NCBI GenBank assembly: GCA_017308235.1
Contig: JAFKFL010000016.1
Span: 124,001 to 188,000 of the forward strand
Direction of reading: 5' to 3'
Source: Alphaproteobacteria bacterium
Lineage (GTDB): Bacteria > Pseudomonadota > Alphaproteobacteria > Reyranellales > Reyranellaceae
Length of the DNA: 64,000 nt
In this document: positions 21,908-30,850 of the stretch, piece after piece
Layout of the letters: each line of letters begins with the position of its first letter
Numbering within the stretch: position 1 is the stretch's first letter
Notes under the pieces: generated by a model
What the model saw: the letters and a program-made list of their open reading frames with translations, nothing else
Told to the model about the DNA's origin: nothing
Database searches by the model: none
Position numbers and translations under genes: made by a program

Positions 21908-24828
21908 CCTCGCTCGAGCAATCCCTGCGCCGCACCGTCAAGGGCGACGTTCTGTTCGACCGCGCCTCGCGTGGCCGCTATTCGACCGACGCCTCGATCT
22001 ATCAGATCGAGCCCGTCGGCATCGTCGTGCCGCGAGACGAGACCGACCTCGCTCTGGCGCTCGACGTCGCACGCGATGCCAAGGCCGCGATCCTCCCGCG
22101 CGGCGCCGGCACCTCGCAGTGTGGCCAGACGGTCGGCGAAGCGCTGGTGATCGATTTCTCGAAGTACATGCGCGAGATCGTGGGCTTCGACAAGGATCGC
22201 GCCGAGGTGACGGTGCAACCCGGCGTCGTGCTCGACCAGCTCAATGCCTGGCTGAAGCCGCAAGGGCTCTGGTATCCCGTCGATGTCTCGACCTCGGCGC
22301 AATGCACCCTGGGCGGCATGGCGGGAAACAATTCCTGCGGCAGTCGGTCGATCCGCTACGGCAACATGGTGCACAACGTTGCTGCCATCGATGCGATCCT
22401 GGCCGATGGTACGCGCGCCCGGTTCGACTCGCGTCGGCCTGAGGATATGCAGCCTGCGGTACGTGCCATTGCCGACAAGGTGGCGTCGCTCGCCTTTGCC
22501 GAGCAGGACGAGATCGCCCGGATGTACCCCAAGGTGCTTCGGCGCGTCGGCGGCTACAACCTCGACATCTTCTTCCCGCAGTCGGAGCGGCCCTACACGA
22601 CCGACAATTCCGTGAACCTCGCGCACTTGCTGGTGGGCAGCGAAGGCACGCTTTCCGTAACGGAGCGACTGACACTCAAGCTCTCGCCATTGCCCCGGCA
22701 CAAGACGCTGGGCGTCGTGAACTTCCCGAGTTTCTACAAGGCAATGGACAGCGCCCAGCACATCGTGAAGCTGAAGCCTGCCGCCGTCGAACTCGTGGAC
22801 CGTACCATGATCGAGCTGGCGCGCGCCAACCCGGCGTTCCGGCCCGTGATCGAGGCGGCACTGATCGGCAAGCCTAAAGCGATCCTGCTGGTCGAGTTCG
22901 CGGGCGAGGAGAAGGAGGCGCAGCTCCGCGACCTCAAGCGCCTGGTCGAGCTGATGAGCGATCTCGGCCTGCCGGGCAGCGTCGTGGAAATGCCCGAGCC
23001 CGCCCCGCAGCAGGCATTGTGGGAAGTCCGCAAGGCCGGCCTCAACATCATGATGTCGATGAAGGGTGACGGAAAGCCGGTCTCCTTCATCGAGGATTGC
23101 GCCGTGCCGCTCGAGCATCTGGCTGACTACACGCAGCGCCTCACCGACGTGTTCGAGAAACACGGCACGCGTGGCACGTGGTACGCGCATGCATCGGTCG
23201 GCACGCTGCATGTGCGGCCGATCCTCGACATGCGCCGCGAAGGTGCCGCCAAGATGCGCGCCATCGCTGAAGAGGCCTCTGCTCTGGTACGCGAATACAA
23301 GGGCGCCTACTCGGGCGAGCACGGAGATGGCCTGGTGCGCTCGGAGTGGGTGGCGTGGCAGTTCGGCCCGCGCCTCACCAAGGCGTTCGAGGCGATCAAG
23401 GACCTGTTCGATCCCGAGAACCGGCTGAACCCGGGCAAGATCGTGCGGCCCTCGCGCATGGACGACCGGTTGCTGTTCCGCTTCAAGCCCGGCTACCAGA
23501 GCATCGACTACAAGCCGGTGCTCGATTGGTCGGCGTGGAATGTGCAGAACGATCCACGCACCGAAGCACTTACGGCGGCCGGCAGCGGCGGCGATCCGGC
23601 CGGCGGCTTCGCGAAGGCCGTCGAGATGTGCAACAACAACGGCCACTGCCGGAAGTTCGACGCAGGCACGATGTGCCCGTCCTTCCGCGTGACGCGCGAC
23701 GAGGCCCATCTGACGCGTGGCCGGGCCAACACGCTGCGGTTGGCATTGTCGGGGCAGCTCGGGCCCGAGGCGCTGGCGTCGGACGCCGTCGCCGCGGCGC
23801 TCGATCTTTGCGTGAGTTGCAAGGGCTGCAAGCGCGACTGCCCGACGGGCGTTGACATGGCGCGCATGAAGATCGAGGTGAAGTCAGCGCGACGGATGAG
23901 CAAAGGCCTCAGATTACGTGACAAGCTGATCGGCGATTTGCCCGCGATGGCCCCATGGGCACGGCGCCTGCCCGAGCTGTTCAATCTCGCGGCTCTCGTG
24001 CAGCCCTGGATAGGCTTTGCGCGCCAGCGGGCCCTTCCCAAATGGCGGCGTGACACCTTCCTCGCCACGACCGATGTCGACGCCAACGATGCCACGGTTG
24101 TGATCTTTGCCGACACTTTTTCCAACCATTTCGAGCCCGCGATCCTGCATGCGGCACGACGCGTGCTCGAGGCAGCTGGCCATCGCGTGGCCGTCGCCTG
24201 GCCGGAACTTGGAGCCCGAGCGCTTTGCTGTGGGCGCACCTATCTCGCAACCGGCCAGATCGACAAGGCGCGTGACGAAGCGCAACGGCTTGTCGAAGCA
24301 TTGTCACCCTTCGTGGCGCGCAGCGTGCCGGTCATCGGACTGGAGCCTTCCTGCCTCTTCACCTTGCGCGACGAGTTCTTGGGGCTGGGTCTTGGCGCCC
24401 AAGCCACCGCAACGGCCAACAACGCTTTCCTGTTCGAGGAATTCTTGGCACGCGAGAAGAAGGCGGGTCGACTCTCGCTGGCGTTGAAGCCGCTTGCGGA
24501 GAAAACGGCGCTGCTGCATGGCCATTGCCATCAAAAAGCGTTTGGTGCGATGAGCGCGGTGCAGGAGATTCTAGCGCTCGTGCCCGAGCTTGCCGTCAAG
24601 CCGATCGGCTCGAGCTGCTGTGGCATGGCGGGCAGCTTCGGCTACGAAGCCGAGCACTACGACACTTCGATAGCGATGGCCGAGCTTTCGCTGCTTCCCG
24701 CCGTGCGCAAGGCCGACGCCGATGCCCTCATCGTCGCCGACGGCACCTCTTGCCGCCATCAGATCGCTGACGGCACGAGCCGCCATGCGATCCATGTCGC
24801 TCAAGTCCTGGAGAAGGCGTTGGCTTAA
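21904..24828 (+). CDS. FAD-linked 2-hydroxyacid dehydrogenase fused to Fe-S/CCG module
   Basis: This 974-residue fusion enzyme has three parts. An FAD-binding PCMH domain comes first (LPRGAGTSQCGQTVGEALVI, GGMAGNNSCGSRSIRYGNMV), followed by an FAD-oxidase C domain (EHGDGLVRSEW near residue 475). The middle is a ferredoxin-like part with CNNNGHCRKFDAGTMCPSFR and CVSCKGCKRDCPTGVDMAR. Last come two CCG domains (RALCCGRTYLATGQ and GSSCCGMAGSFGYE). The layout equals YdiJ-like D-2-hydroxyglutarate, D-lactate or glycolate dehydrogenases that pass electrons to the quinone pool or ETF. The ATG overlaps gntR (ATGA). Linked to a glyoxylate-type aminotransferase, glycolate is an attractive substrate, but 2-hydroxyglutarate or D-lactate are equally possible. 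Confidence 0.9.
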   Translation: MTSLEQSLRRTVKGDVLFDRASRGRYSTDASIYQIEPVGIVVPRDETDLALALDVARDAKAAILPRGAGTSQCGQTVGEALVIDFSKYMREIVGFDKDRAEVTVQPGVVLDQLNAWLKPQGLWYPVDVSTSAQCTLGGMAGNNSCGSRSIRYGNMVHNVAAIDAILADGTRARFDSRRPEDMQPAVRAIADKVASLAFAEQDEIARMYPKVLRRVGGYNLDIFFPQSERPYTTDNSVNLAHLLVGSEGTLSVTERLTLKLSPLPRHKTLGVVNFPSFYKAMDSAQHIVKLKPAAVELVDRTMIELARANPAFRPVIEAALIGKPKAILLVEFAGEEKEAQLRDLKRLVELMSDLGLPGSVVEMPEPAPQQALWEVRKAGLNIMMSMKGDGKPVSFIEDCAVPLEHLADYTQRLTDVFEKHGTRGTWYAHASVGTLHVRPILDMRREGAAKMRAIAEEASALVREYKGAYSGEHGDGLVRSEWVAWQFGPRLTKAFEAIKDLFDPENRLNPGKIVRPSRMDDRLLFRFKPGYQSIDYKPVLDWSAWNVQNDPRTEALTAAGSGGDPAGGFAKAVEMCNNNGHCRKFDAGTMCPSFRVTRDEAHLTRGRANTLRLALSGQLGPEALASDAVAAALDLCVSCKGCKRDCPTGVDMARMKIEVKSARRMSKGLRLRDKLIGDLPAMAPWARRLPELFNLAALVQPWIGFARQRALPKWRRDTFLATTDVDANDATVVIFADTFSNHFEPAILHAARRVLEAAGHRVAVAWPELGARALCCGRTYLATGQIDKARDEAQRLVEALSPFVARSVPVIGLEPSCLFTLRDEFLGLGLGAQATATANNAFLFEEFLAREKKAGRLSLALKPLAEKTALLHGHCHQKAFGAMSAVQEILALVPELAVKPIGSSCCGMAGSFGYEAEHYDTSIAMAELSLLPAVRKADADALIVADGTSCRHQIADGTSRHAIHVAQVLEKALA

Positions 24829-24881
24829 TCGTCAGACCGCTCGTTGCAGCCTCGGCAGGGCTGTGGCACCGTCCGCGCCCG

Positions 24882-25814
24882 ATGCAAAGACCGCGAAACC
24901 CTTATTCCAGCGCGGAAATCGACCGCGCCAGTCACGAACGCGAGAACGACGAGAGGATGATCGAGCTCGCCTCGTCCGGCGTGGCCCGGTTCGTGCCGAT
25001 CGACACCGAGCGCAATCTTGTCAGCAAGGGAGGCGGCAATCCGGAAGCCGTGTTCCTGCAGGGCATGATGGCGCGTGCCGTGACGAGCGTTGCCGAACAT
25101 CACATCTTCCTGGGCTACGTCGAGGGCACTCCTTATTTTGCTGTCGACGTCAGCGGCAAGGAGACGCCGCTGGCGGAGCTTGGCGAGTTCGTCGATTTGC
25201 GCCAGGTCGGTGCACTGTTGTTCGCCCGCGAAGGATCGATCCTCGCCTATGCCCGCGGCATGACCTACTGGCACCGCCGTCATCGCTTCTGCGGCGTCTG
25301 CGGCTCGCCGACCAAGGTGACTCGCGCCGGTCATGTCCGCGTCTGCACCAACGAAAACTGCAAGACCGAGCATTTCCCGCGCACCGATCCCGCCGTCATC
25401 ATGCTGGTGCATCACGGCGACAAATGTCTGCTGGGACGGGGCAAGCAGTTTCCGCGCGGCATGCACTCTACTCTCGCGGGCTTCGTGGAGCCGGGGGAGA
25501 GCTTCGAGGATGCGGTCGCACGCGAGGTCTACGAAGAGGTGAGGGTGCGCGTGCGCAACGTGACCTACCGTTCCTCGCAGCCTTGGCCGTTTCCTGCTTC
25601 GGTCATGATCGGCTTCCACGCCGAGGCTGAATCGCTCGACTTCGTGGTCAACGAGGACGAGCTGGCGAGCGCGCGCTGGATGAGCCGCGACGACCTCAGG
25701 CCCGAGAACCTGCCAAAGGATGGCTCGTTCTTCATGCCGCGCCGCGATTCGATTGCGCGGCGGCTGATCGAGGAATGGCTGGGACACGAGGCTGGTCCCT
25801 CGATCTCGGGCTGA
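24882..25814 (+). CDS. nudC: NAD(+)/NADH pyrophosphatase, RNA decapping Nudix hydrolase
   Basis: This 310-residue Nudix enzyme hydrolyses NADH to NMNH and AMP and removes NAD caps from RNA. Visible parts are the four-cysteine zinc ribbon (CGVCGSP ... CTNENC, residues about 143-166), the Nudix box GFVEPGESFEDAVAREVYEE, and the NudC signature SQPWPFPASVM. The Nudix box ends EEVRV where the consensus is EExGU, so the conserved Gly is Arg; the metal-binding glutamates are retained. ATG 24882 has no strong ribosome site. It lies 53 bases after the hydroxyacid dehydrogenase on the same strand. Confidence 0.92.
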   Translation: MQRPRNPYSSAEIDRASHERENDERMIELASSGVARFVPIDTERNLVSKGGGNPEAVFLQGMMARAVTSVAEHHIFLGYVEGTPYFAVDVSGKETPLAELGEFVDLRQVGALLFAREGSILAYARGMTYWHRRHRFCGVCGSPTKVTRAGHVRVCTNENCKTEHFPRTDPAVIMLVHHGDKCLLGRGKQFPRGMHSTLAGFVEPGESFEDAVAREVYEEVRVRVRNVTYRSSQPWPFPASVMIGFHAEAESLDFVVNEDELASARWMSRDDLRPENLPKDGSFFMPRRDSIARRLIEEWLGHEAGPSISG

Positions 25815-25835
25815 TTCTCCACAACAGGAGTAGTG

Positions 25836-26966
25836 ATGACTGCCAAGCTTTTTACGCCCGTCGATCTGGGCGGAATTACGCTGCCCAACCGTATCGTCGT
25901 GTCGCCGATGTGTCAGTACGCTGCGATCGACGGCACCGCGCAGGGCTGGCATCAAATCCATTACGGCATGCTGTCGATGTCGGGTGCGGGGCTCCTGTGC
26001 CTCGAGGCCACGCATGTCGAGCAGTCAGGCCGCATCACGCAAGGATGCCTCGGCCTCTATAGCGACGAGAACGAGGCCGCGCTTCGGCCGATCGTCGAAT
26101 GGGTCCGGGGCTGGATGCCGCAAGTGAGGCTCGGCATTCAGCTCGCCCACGCTGGCCGCAAAGCCTCGGCGCAACGGCCATGGAAGGGCGGCGGACCGCT
26201 GACGGGCGCGGATGCTCCAGATCTCGCCTGGACGACCTTCTCGGCGTCGGCCGTGCCCTATGACAGCAAGTGGCATACGCCCGTCGCACTCGACGAGGTT
26301 GGTCTCAAGCGCGTGAAGGAGGCCTTCGTCTCGGCCGTCGAGCGCAGTCTGCGGCTGGGCTTCGATCTGATCGAACTGCACGGCGCCCACGGTTACTGCC
26401 TGCACCAGTTCCTGTCGCCCCTCAGCAACCGCCGCACCGATGCCTATGGCGGCTCGATGGAGAAACGTCGGCGCTTCCCGCTCGAAGTCTTCGAGGCCTG
26501 TCGCCGCCTGGTGCCGTCGGACAAGGCGTTGGGTATCCGCCTCTCGGCGACCGATTGGGTCGAGGGCGGACTCACCGTCGAGGACACGATCGAAACAGCG
26601 CGGCAGCTCAAGGCACTGGGCTGCGATTTTGTCGATGTGAGCTCGGGCGGCAATTCGCCGGCGCAGAAGATCACCGTCGTACCGGGCTATCACGTGCCTT
26701 TTGCGGCGCGCATCCGCAAGGAAGCTGGCATCAAGACGTGGGCGGTCGGCGTCATCACCGAACCGGAACAGGCCGAAAGCATCGTGGCGTCGGGAGAAGC
26801 TGATTGCACGGCGCATGCGCGAGCCTTCTTGCTCGATCCGCGCTGGGCGTGGAATGCCGCGCGGGCGCTCGGGGTGGAAACGCCGCCGCTGCCACTGCCC
26901 GCGGTGCGCGGGACAACCATTCTTCCGTTCAAGCCGCAGCCCGCCCTGGCCAGGGCCGCCGACTAG
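25836..26966 (+). CDS. NADH:flavin oxidoreductase, old yellow enzyme (YqjM-type)
   Basis: This 376-residue FMN-dependent ene-reductase reduces activated C=C bonds with NAD(P)H. Features of the thermophilic-like/YqjM class are visible: the FMN-modulating cysteine in VVSPMCQYAAIDG near residue 25, QLAHAGRKAS near residue 105, and the substrate histidines in ELHGAHGYCLHQFLSPLSN. RTDAYGGSMEKRRRF and the phosphate-binding HARAFLLDPRW also fit. The ATG 25836 (second codon of a GTG-ATG pair) has AGGAG upstream. Physiological substrate is unknown; such enzymes serve detoxification of enones. It follows nudC after 21 bases and may share its transcript. Confidence 0.9.
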   Translation: MTAKLFTPVDLGGITLPNRIVVSPMCQYAAIDGTAQGWHQIHYGMLSMSGAGLLCLEATHVEQSGRITQGCLGLYSDENEAALRPIVEWVRGWMPQVRLGIQLAHAGRKASAQRPWKGGGPLTGADAPDLAWTTFSASAVPYDSKWHTPVALDEVGLKRVKEAFVSAVERSLRLGFDLIELHGAHGYCLHQFLSPLSNRRTDAYGGSMEKRRRFPLEVFEACRRLVPSDKALGIRLSATDWVEGGLTVEDTIETARQLKALGCDFVDVSSGGNSPAQKITVVPGYHVPFAARIRKEAGIKTWAVGVITEPEQAESIVASGEADCTAHARAFLLDPRWAWNAARALGVETPPLPLPAVRGTTILPFKPQPALARAAD

Positions 26967-27040
26967 TTTCGCGCTGAGGAGCGGGCGCCGGGGCATCGTG
27001 TCAGCTTGCCTCCGCGTCGTCGGGCGTTAGCTTTGGTGTG

Positions 27041-27949
27041 ATGACTGTTTCCGCGCCGCCTCCGGCGGACCGCATCCTGCGCGCCATCGTCTCGACCATC
27101 GTGGCGATGGCCTGCTTTTCTGTCCTGAATGCGATGTCAAAGACGCTTTCGACGTCCGGCTACCCGGTGATCGAAGTGATCTGGGCGCGCTATGTCTTCG
27201 CCTTCATCTTCATGTTGGTGATGTTCCTGCCACGCAACGGGCGAGGGCTGTTCACCATCCGCCGGCTATGGACGCAGGTGGTGCGGGGATTGCTGCTTTT
27301 CTTCTCGTCCTATTTCTACTTCCACGGCGTGGTCTATCTGTCGCTGGCGACGGCCGCCTCGATCTCGCTCACAAGCCCGCTGATCGTGACCGCTCTGTCT
27401 TCGCGCCTGCTGGGCGAGCCCGTGGGGCCGCGGCGCTGGGCGGCGGTTGTCGTTGGTTTCGCCGGTGCGGTGATCATCGTGCGGCCCGGCCACGCCGATT
27501 TTGATTGGCACATCCTCTGGGTGGTCGCGAGCACGATCTGCAGCGCCTTCTACCAGCTCTTTTCCCGGCGCTACGGCCAGGCCGAGCGCCCGGATGCATC
27601 GGCCACGGTAGCGACCATCGTCGGCACGATCGCGGCCAGCCCGTTCGTTCCCCTCGAATGGGTGATGCCAGCATCGCTCTGGCATTTCGTGTTGTTCGTG
27701 GGGATGGGCGTCATGGCCGGTACCGGTCACTACTTCCTGACCATCGCCTACAGCCAGGCACCTGCCGCCGTCGTCTCTCCGTTCAACTACACGCAGCTCA
27801 TCGGCGCGGCTGTGCTGGGCTATCTCATCTTTAACGAAAGCCCCGACGTCTGGACCTGGGCAGGTGCGGCCGTGATCATCGCTTCCGGCCTCTATGTCGG
27901 TTATCGCGAGCGGGTGCGCTACAGGCAGGCCGTCAGCGCACGGTCGTGA
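27041..27949 (+). CDS. DMT superfamily permease with two EamA domains
   Basis: This membrane protein of 302 residues has about ten hydrophobic helices arranged as two EamA repeats (roughly residues 15-145 and 160-295). Typical family pieces are MACFSVLNAMSKTL, WARYVFAFIFML, TSPLIVTALSSRLLGEPVG, and in the second half APAAVVSPFNYTQLIGAAVL and DVWTWAGAAVIIASGL. Relatives export amino acids or metabolites, but no substrate can be assigned. ATG 27041 follows a GTG. The 3' end overlaps the convergent dctM by 17 bases. Confidence 0.88.
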   Translation: MTVSAPPPADRILRAIVSTIVAMACFSVLNAMSKTLSTSGYPVIEVIWARYVFAFIFMLVMFLPRNGRGLFTIRRLWTQVVRGLLLFFSSYFYFHGVVYLSLATAASISLTSPLIVTALSSRLLGEPVGPRRWAAVVVGFAGAVIIVRPGHADFDWHILWVVASTICSAFYQLFSRRYGQAERPDASATVATIVGTIAASPFVPLEWVMPASLWHFVLFVGMGVMAGTGHYFLTIAYSQAPAAVVSPFNYTQLIGAAVLGYLIFNESPDVWTWAGAAVIIASGLYVGYRERVRYRQAVSARS

Positions 27950-29285
27950 TCAGCCAGTCGGGCAGCCACAGCGCGATCTCCGGAGCAAAGCAGAGAACCA
28001 CGACAGCCAGCGTCATCAGGACGACGAACGGCAGCACGCCCCAGACGACATCGGACAAGGGGATGTCGGGTGCGATGTTCTTGATGACGAAGATATTGAG
28101 GCCGACCGGCGGATGGATCAGGCCCATTTCCATGACGATGGTCATGATGACGCCGAACCACACGAGGTCGAAGCCCGCCGCCTTGAGCGGAGGCAGGATG
28201 ATGGGCGCGGTCATCAGGATGATCGACACCGGTGGCAGGAAGAAGCCCAGCACGACCACCATCACCAGGATGGCGGCCAGCAGCACCCAGCGCGACAGGT
28301 GCTGGGCCACGATCCACTCAGCGGTGGACTGGCTGATGTGCAGGTAGCTCATCACGTAGGAATAGAGCAGCGACATGCCGATGATCAGCATCAGCATGGT
28401 CGATTCGCGGATCGTGTTGGCCATGATCGGCTCGAGCTGCTTCGGCCGCCAGGTGTTGTAAACAACCGCGATCAGGATCAGCGCCAGCACTGCGCCAAGA
28501 CCGGCCGTCTCCGACGGTGTGGCGAAGCCGGCATAGAGGGCGACCATCACGCCGGTGAGCAGAAACACGAACGGCAACACGCGCGGCAGGGCGGCGAAAC
28601 GCTGGCCGAGGCTGAAACGCTCTTCGGCAAGCAAGGCCGAAGAGGCGCCGCCGGATTCGTGAATGCGCCGTGCGTGATGGGTCTCGTGTCTGAAGCGCCA
28701 GGCTGCGTAGGTCGAGAAGAGGGCGACCAAGAGGAGCGCGGGGCCGATGCCGGCCAGGAACAGCCGCCCCAGCGATTGCTCCGAGGCGACGGCATAAAGG
28801 ATCATGGTGATCGAGGGCGGCAACAAAATGCCCAATGTGCCGCCGGCGGCGATCAGGCCAGAGGCGAAGCCGCCGGAATAGCCGCGCTTGCGCATCTCCG
28901 GGATGCCGGCCGAGCCGATGGCCGAGCAGGTCGCGGGGCTGGAGCCCGCCATGGCTGCAAACAGCGCGCAAGCAAAGATGTTGGCGATGCCCAGTCCGCC
29001 CGGGATCCGGTTCATCCAGACATGCAGCGCCGAGTAGAGGTCACGCCCGGCCGGCGAGCGTCCGATCGCGGCGCCCTTCAGGATGAACAGCGGGATCGAC
29101 AGCAGGGTGATCGACGACATCTCTTCGTAGACGTTCTGCGTCACCGTATCGAGCGCGGCCGACGGCATGAAGAAGACCATGAACGCCGTTGCCACCAGGC
29201 CGAGCGCAAAGGCGATCGGCATGCCGGAGAACATGATAAGCAGCGTGGCCCCGCCATAGAGCAGGCCGATCTCGGCGGTGCTCAT
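27933..29285 (-). CDS. TRAP transporter large permease (DctM), second system
   Basis: This 450-residue membrane subunit is of standard DctM length with about 11-12 helices. Marker segments include MPIAFALGLVATAFMVFF, FACALFAAMAGSSPATCSAI, GYSGGFASGLIAAGGTLGIL followed by LPPSITMILYAVASEQS, and MGLIHPPVGLNIFVIK. Its ATG overlaps the dctQ stop (ATGA). It works with the DctQ and DctP encoded immediately upstream on the minus strand, a classical dctPQM operon. Confidence 0.93.
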   Translation of the reverse strand: MSTAEIGLLYGGATLLIMFSGMPIAFALGLVATAFMVFFMPSAALDTVTQNVYEEMSSITLLSIPLFILKGAAIGRSPAGRDLYSALHVWMNRIPGGLGIANIFACALFAAMAGSSPATCSAIGSAGIPEMRKRGYSGGFASGLIAAGGTLGILLPPSITMILYAVASEQSLGRLFLAGIGPALLLVALFSTYAAWRFRHETHHARRIHESGGASSALLAEERFSLGQRFAALPRVLPFVFLLTGVMVALYAGFATPSETAGLGAVLALILIAVVYNTWRPKQLEPIMANTIRESTMLMLIIGMSLLYSYVMSYLHISQSTAEWIVAQHLSRWVLLAAILVMVVVLGFFLPPVSIILMTAPIILPPLKAAGFDLVWFGVIMTIVMEMGLIHPPVGLNIFVIKNIAPDIPLSDVVWGVLPFVVLMTLAVVVLCFAPEIALWLPDWLITTVR

Positions 29286-29743
29286 GGCTTACGGAACGCC
29301 TGCACGACGATCTGCACGGTCAGGAGCGTGGTGCCGGCCGCCATGGCCAGATAGGGGATCCACAGCGGCGGTGCCCACGAGGAGGAGCTGGTGTAGTCGC
29401 CGACCCACGCCTCATGCAGCAGCGTCCACGACTTCCAGGCGAAGAAGGCGCAGAACAACGCGCTCAGCAGGTCGACGATGAGTTGGCGCCAGCGTTCAAG
29501 CTTCGGGGGCAGGACGGCTTTGAGCGCCTCGATGCCGATGTGGCCGCGCTGCGAATGGACCCAGGCGGCCGCGCCGAAGGAAACGCCGATCAGCAGGAAG
29601 ACCGAGAATTCCTCCTGCCAGTCGGTCGGCGCCGGCGAGAAGTAGCGCTGCACGACCGAATACGTCAGCACGCAGGACGCAACGATCATCGCGATCGCCG
29701 AGAGAATGACGATCGCCCTGTTCACCAACGCCAGAAGCTTCAC
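29282..29743 (-). CDS. TRAP transporter small permease (DctQ), second system
   Basis: This 153-residue protein has four helices and DctQ marks WQEEFSVFLLIGVSFGAAAW and RGHIGIEAL. The frame is open further upstream, but I select GTG 29743 because it forms a GTGA overlap with the dctP stop and gives a normal DctQ N-terminus (VKLLALVNRAIVILSAIAM). It bridges the binding protein and the large permease. Confidence 0.9.
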   Translation of the reverse strand: MKLLALVNRAIVILSAIAMIVASCVLTYSVVQRYFSPAPTDWQEEFSVFLLIGVSFGAAAWVHSQRGHIGIEALKAVLPPKLERWRQLIVDLLSALFCAFFAWKSWTLLHEAWVGDYTSSSSWAPPLWIPYLAMAAGTTLLTVQIVVQAFRKP

Positions 29744-30765
29744 GAGACCTGCTGTGAGAGCTTCAGGAACTCGGCGTTGCTTGCCGACTTGTCGGCGTAT
29801 TCCTTCCAACAGGTTTCACGGGCCACGGCCTTCCACTTGTCGGCCTGCGCCTGGTCGATGTCATAAGCCTTGATGCCCGCCTTCTCGTAAACCTTGGCGA
29901 CGCTCTCGTCGTCGGCTTTGGCCGCGGTCACGCCGAACTTCTCGAGCTCGAGTCCCACGTCCATGATCGCCGTCTGCTGGTCCTTCGGCAGCGAGTCGAA
30001 GACCTGCTTGGACATCAGGAGCGGTTCGAAGATGAAGAAGAAGCCCTTATTGCGGCCCGTCGTCAGCGCCTTGGCGATCTCTTCCAGACGGAAGGAGATC
30101 AGGCTGGTCGACGAGGTCATGGCGACGTCCATCGTTCCCGTCTGCATGGCGGCATAGAGCTCGTTCGACGGCATGGTGACGACCGAGGCGCCGGCGCCCT
30201 TCAGCATCTGGTCCATCTCGCGGCTGCCGCCGCGCACCTTCAGGCCCTTGACGTCATCAGGGACCTGGATCGGCTTGCCGCGGCTCGCCATTCCGCCGGC
30301 CTGCCACAGCCAAGTGACGCAAACCACGCCCTTGGCCGCCATCAGGGCCGTGAGCTTCTTGCCGATCTCGGCCTTCTTCCAGGCATAGCCCTGGTCGTAG
30401 GAGCTGATGACGCCCGGCATGAAGCCGATGTTGTATTCGCTTACTTCGCCGCCGGCGTAGTTCAGCGGATAGAGCGACAGGTCCAGCGCGCCGCGGCGCA
30501 ACGCCGAATATTGCGCTACGGTCTTGACCAGCGAGGAGTTGGGATAGACCTCGCCCACCAGCGCACCGTTGGTACGCTTCTCGATTTCGGCGGCGAAGCG
30601 GCGGCAAAGACGGTCGCGGAAATCGCCCGAGTCGATCGTGCCACCTGGAAATTGATGGGAGATCTTGAGTTTCTTGGCTTCGGCGTGCGCCGGGCGGGCG
30701 ATCCATGGTGCGGCGAGCGATGCCCCCGCGACAGTGGCCAGGAGTCGCCGGCGAATAAGAGTCAC
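29740..30765 (-). CDS. TRAP transporter periplasmic binding protein (DctP), second system
   Basis: This 341-residue DctP-family protein starts at GTG 30765, with GGGAGA about 9 bases upstream. Its signal sequence, with IRRRLLATVAGASLAAPWIA, may be Tat-dependent. Mature-protein marks are LKISHQFPGGTIDSGDFRDR, YNIGFMPGVISSYDQGYAWK and GLKVRGGSREMDQMLKGAGA (conserved ligand-binding Arg), then MPSNELYAAMQTGTMDVAM. It is the first gene of a tightly coupled dctPQM operon. The pattern is closer to C4-dicarboxylate-type DctP than to the Tat-exported TakP pair at 1080-3461. The ligand is unknown. Confidence 0.9.
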   Translation of the reverse strand: MTLIRRRLLATVAGASLAAPWIARPAHAEAKKLKISHQFPGGTIDSGDFRDRLCRRFAAEIEKRTNGALVGEVYPNSSLVKTVAQYSALRRGALDLSLYPLNYAGGEVSEYNIGFMPGVISSYDQGYAWKKAEIGKKLTALMAAKGVVCVTWLWQAGGMASRGKPIQVPDDVKGLKVRGGSREMDQMLKGAGASVVTMPSNELYAAMQTGTMDVAMTSSTSLISFRLEEIAKALTTGRNKGFFFIFEPLLMSKQVFDSLPKDQQTAIMDVGLELEKFGVTAAKADDESVAKVYEKAGIKAYDIDQAQADKWKAVARETCWKEYADKSASNAEFLKLSQQVS

Positions 30766-30850
30766 TTTGTAGTTCTCCCATTTCAGTATAATTGGCCGGA
30801 TAGGCATTCATAACGGCTGCAAAGTCAACCGGCTTCGACCCAATCGTAAA

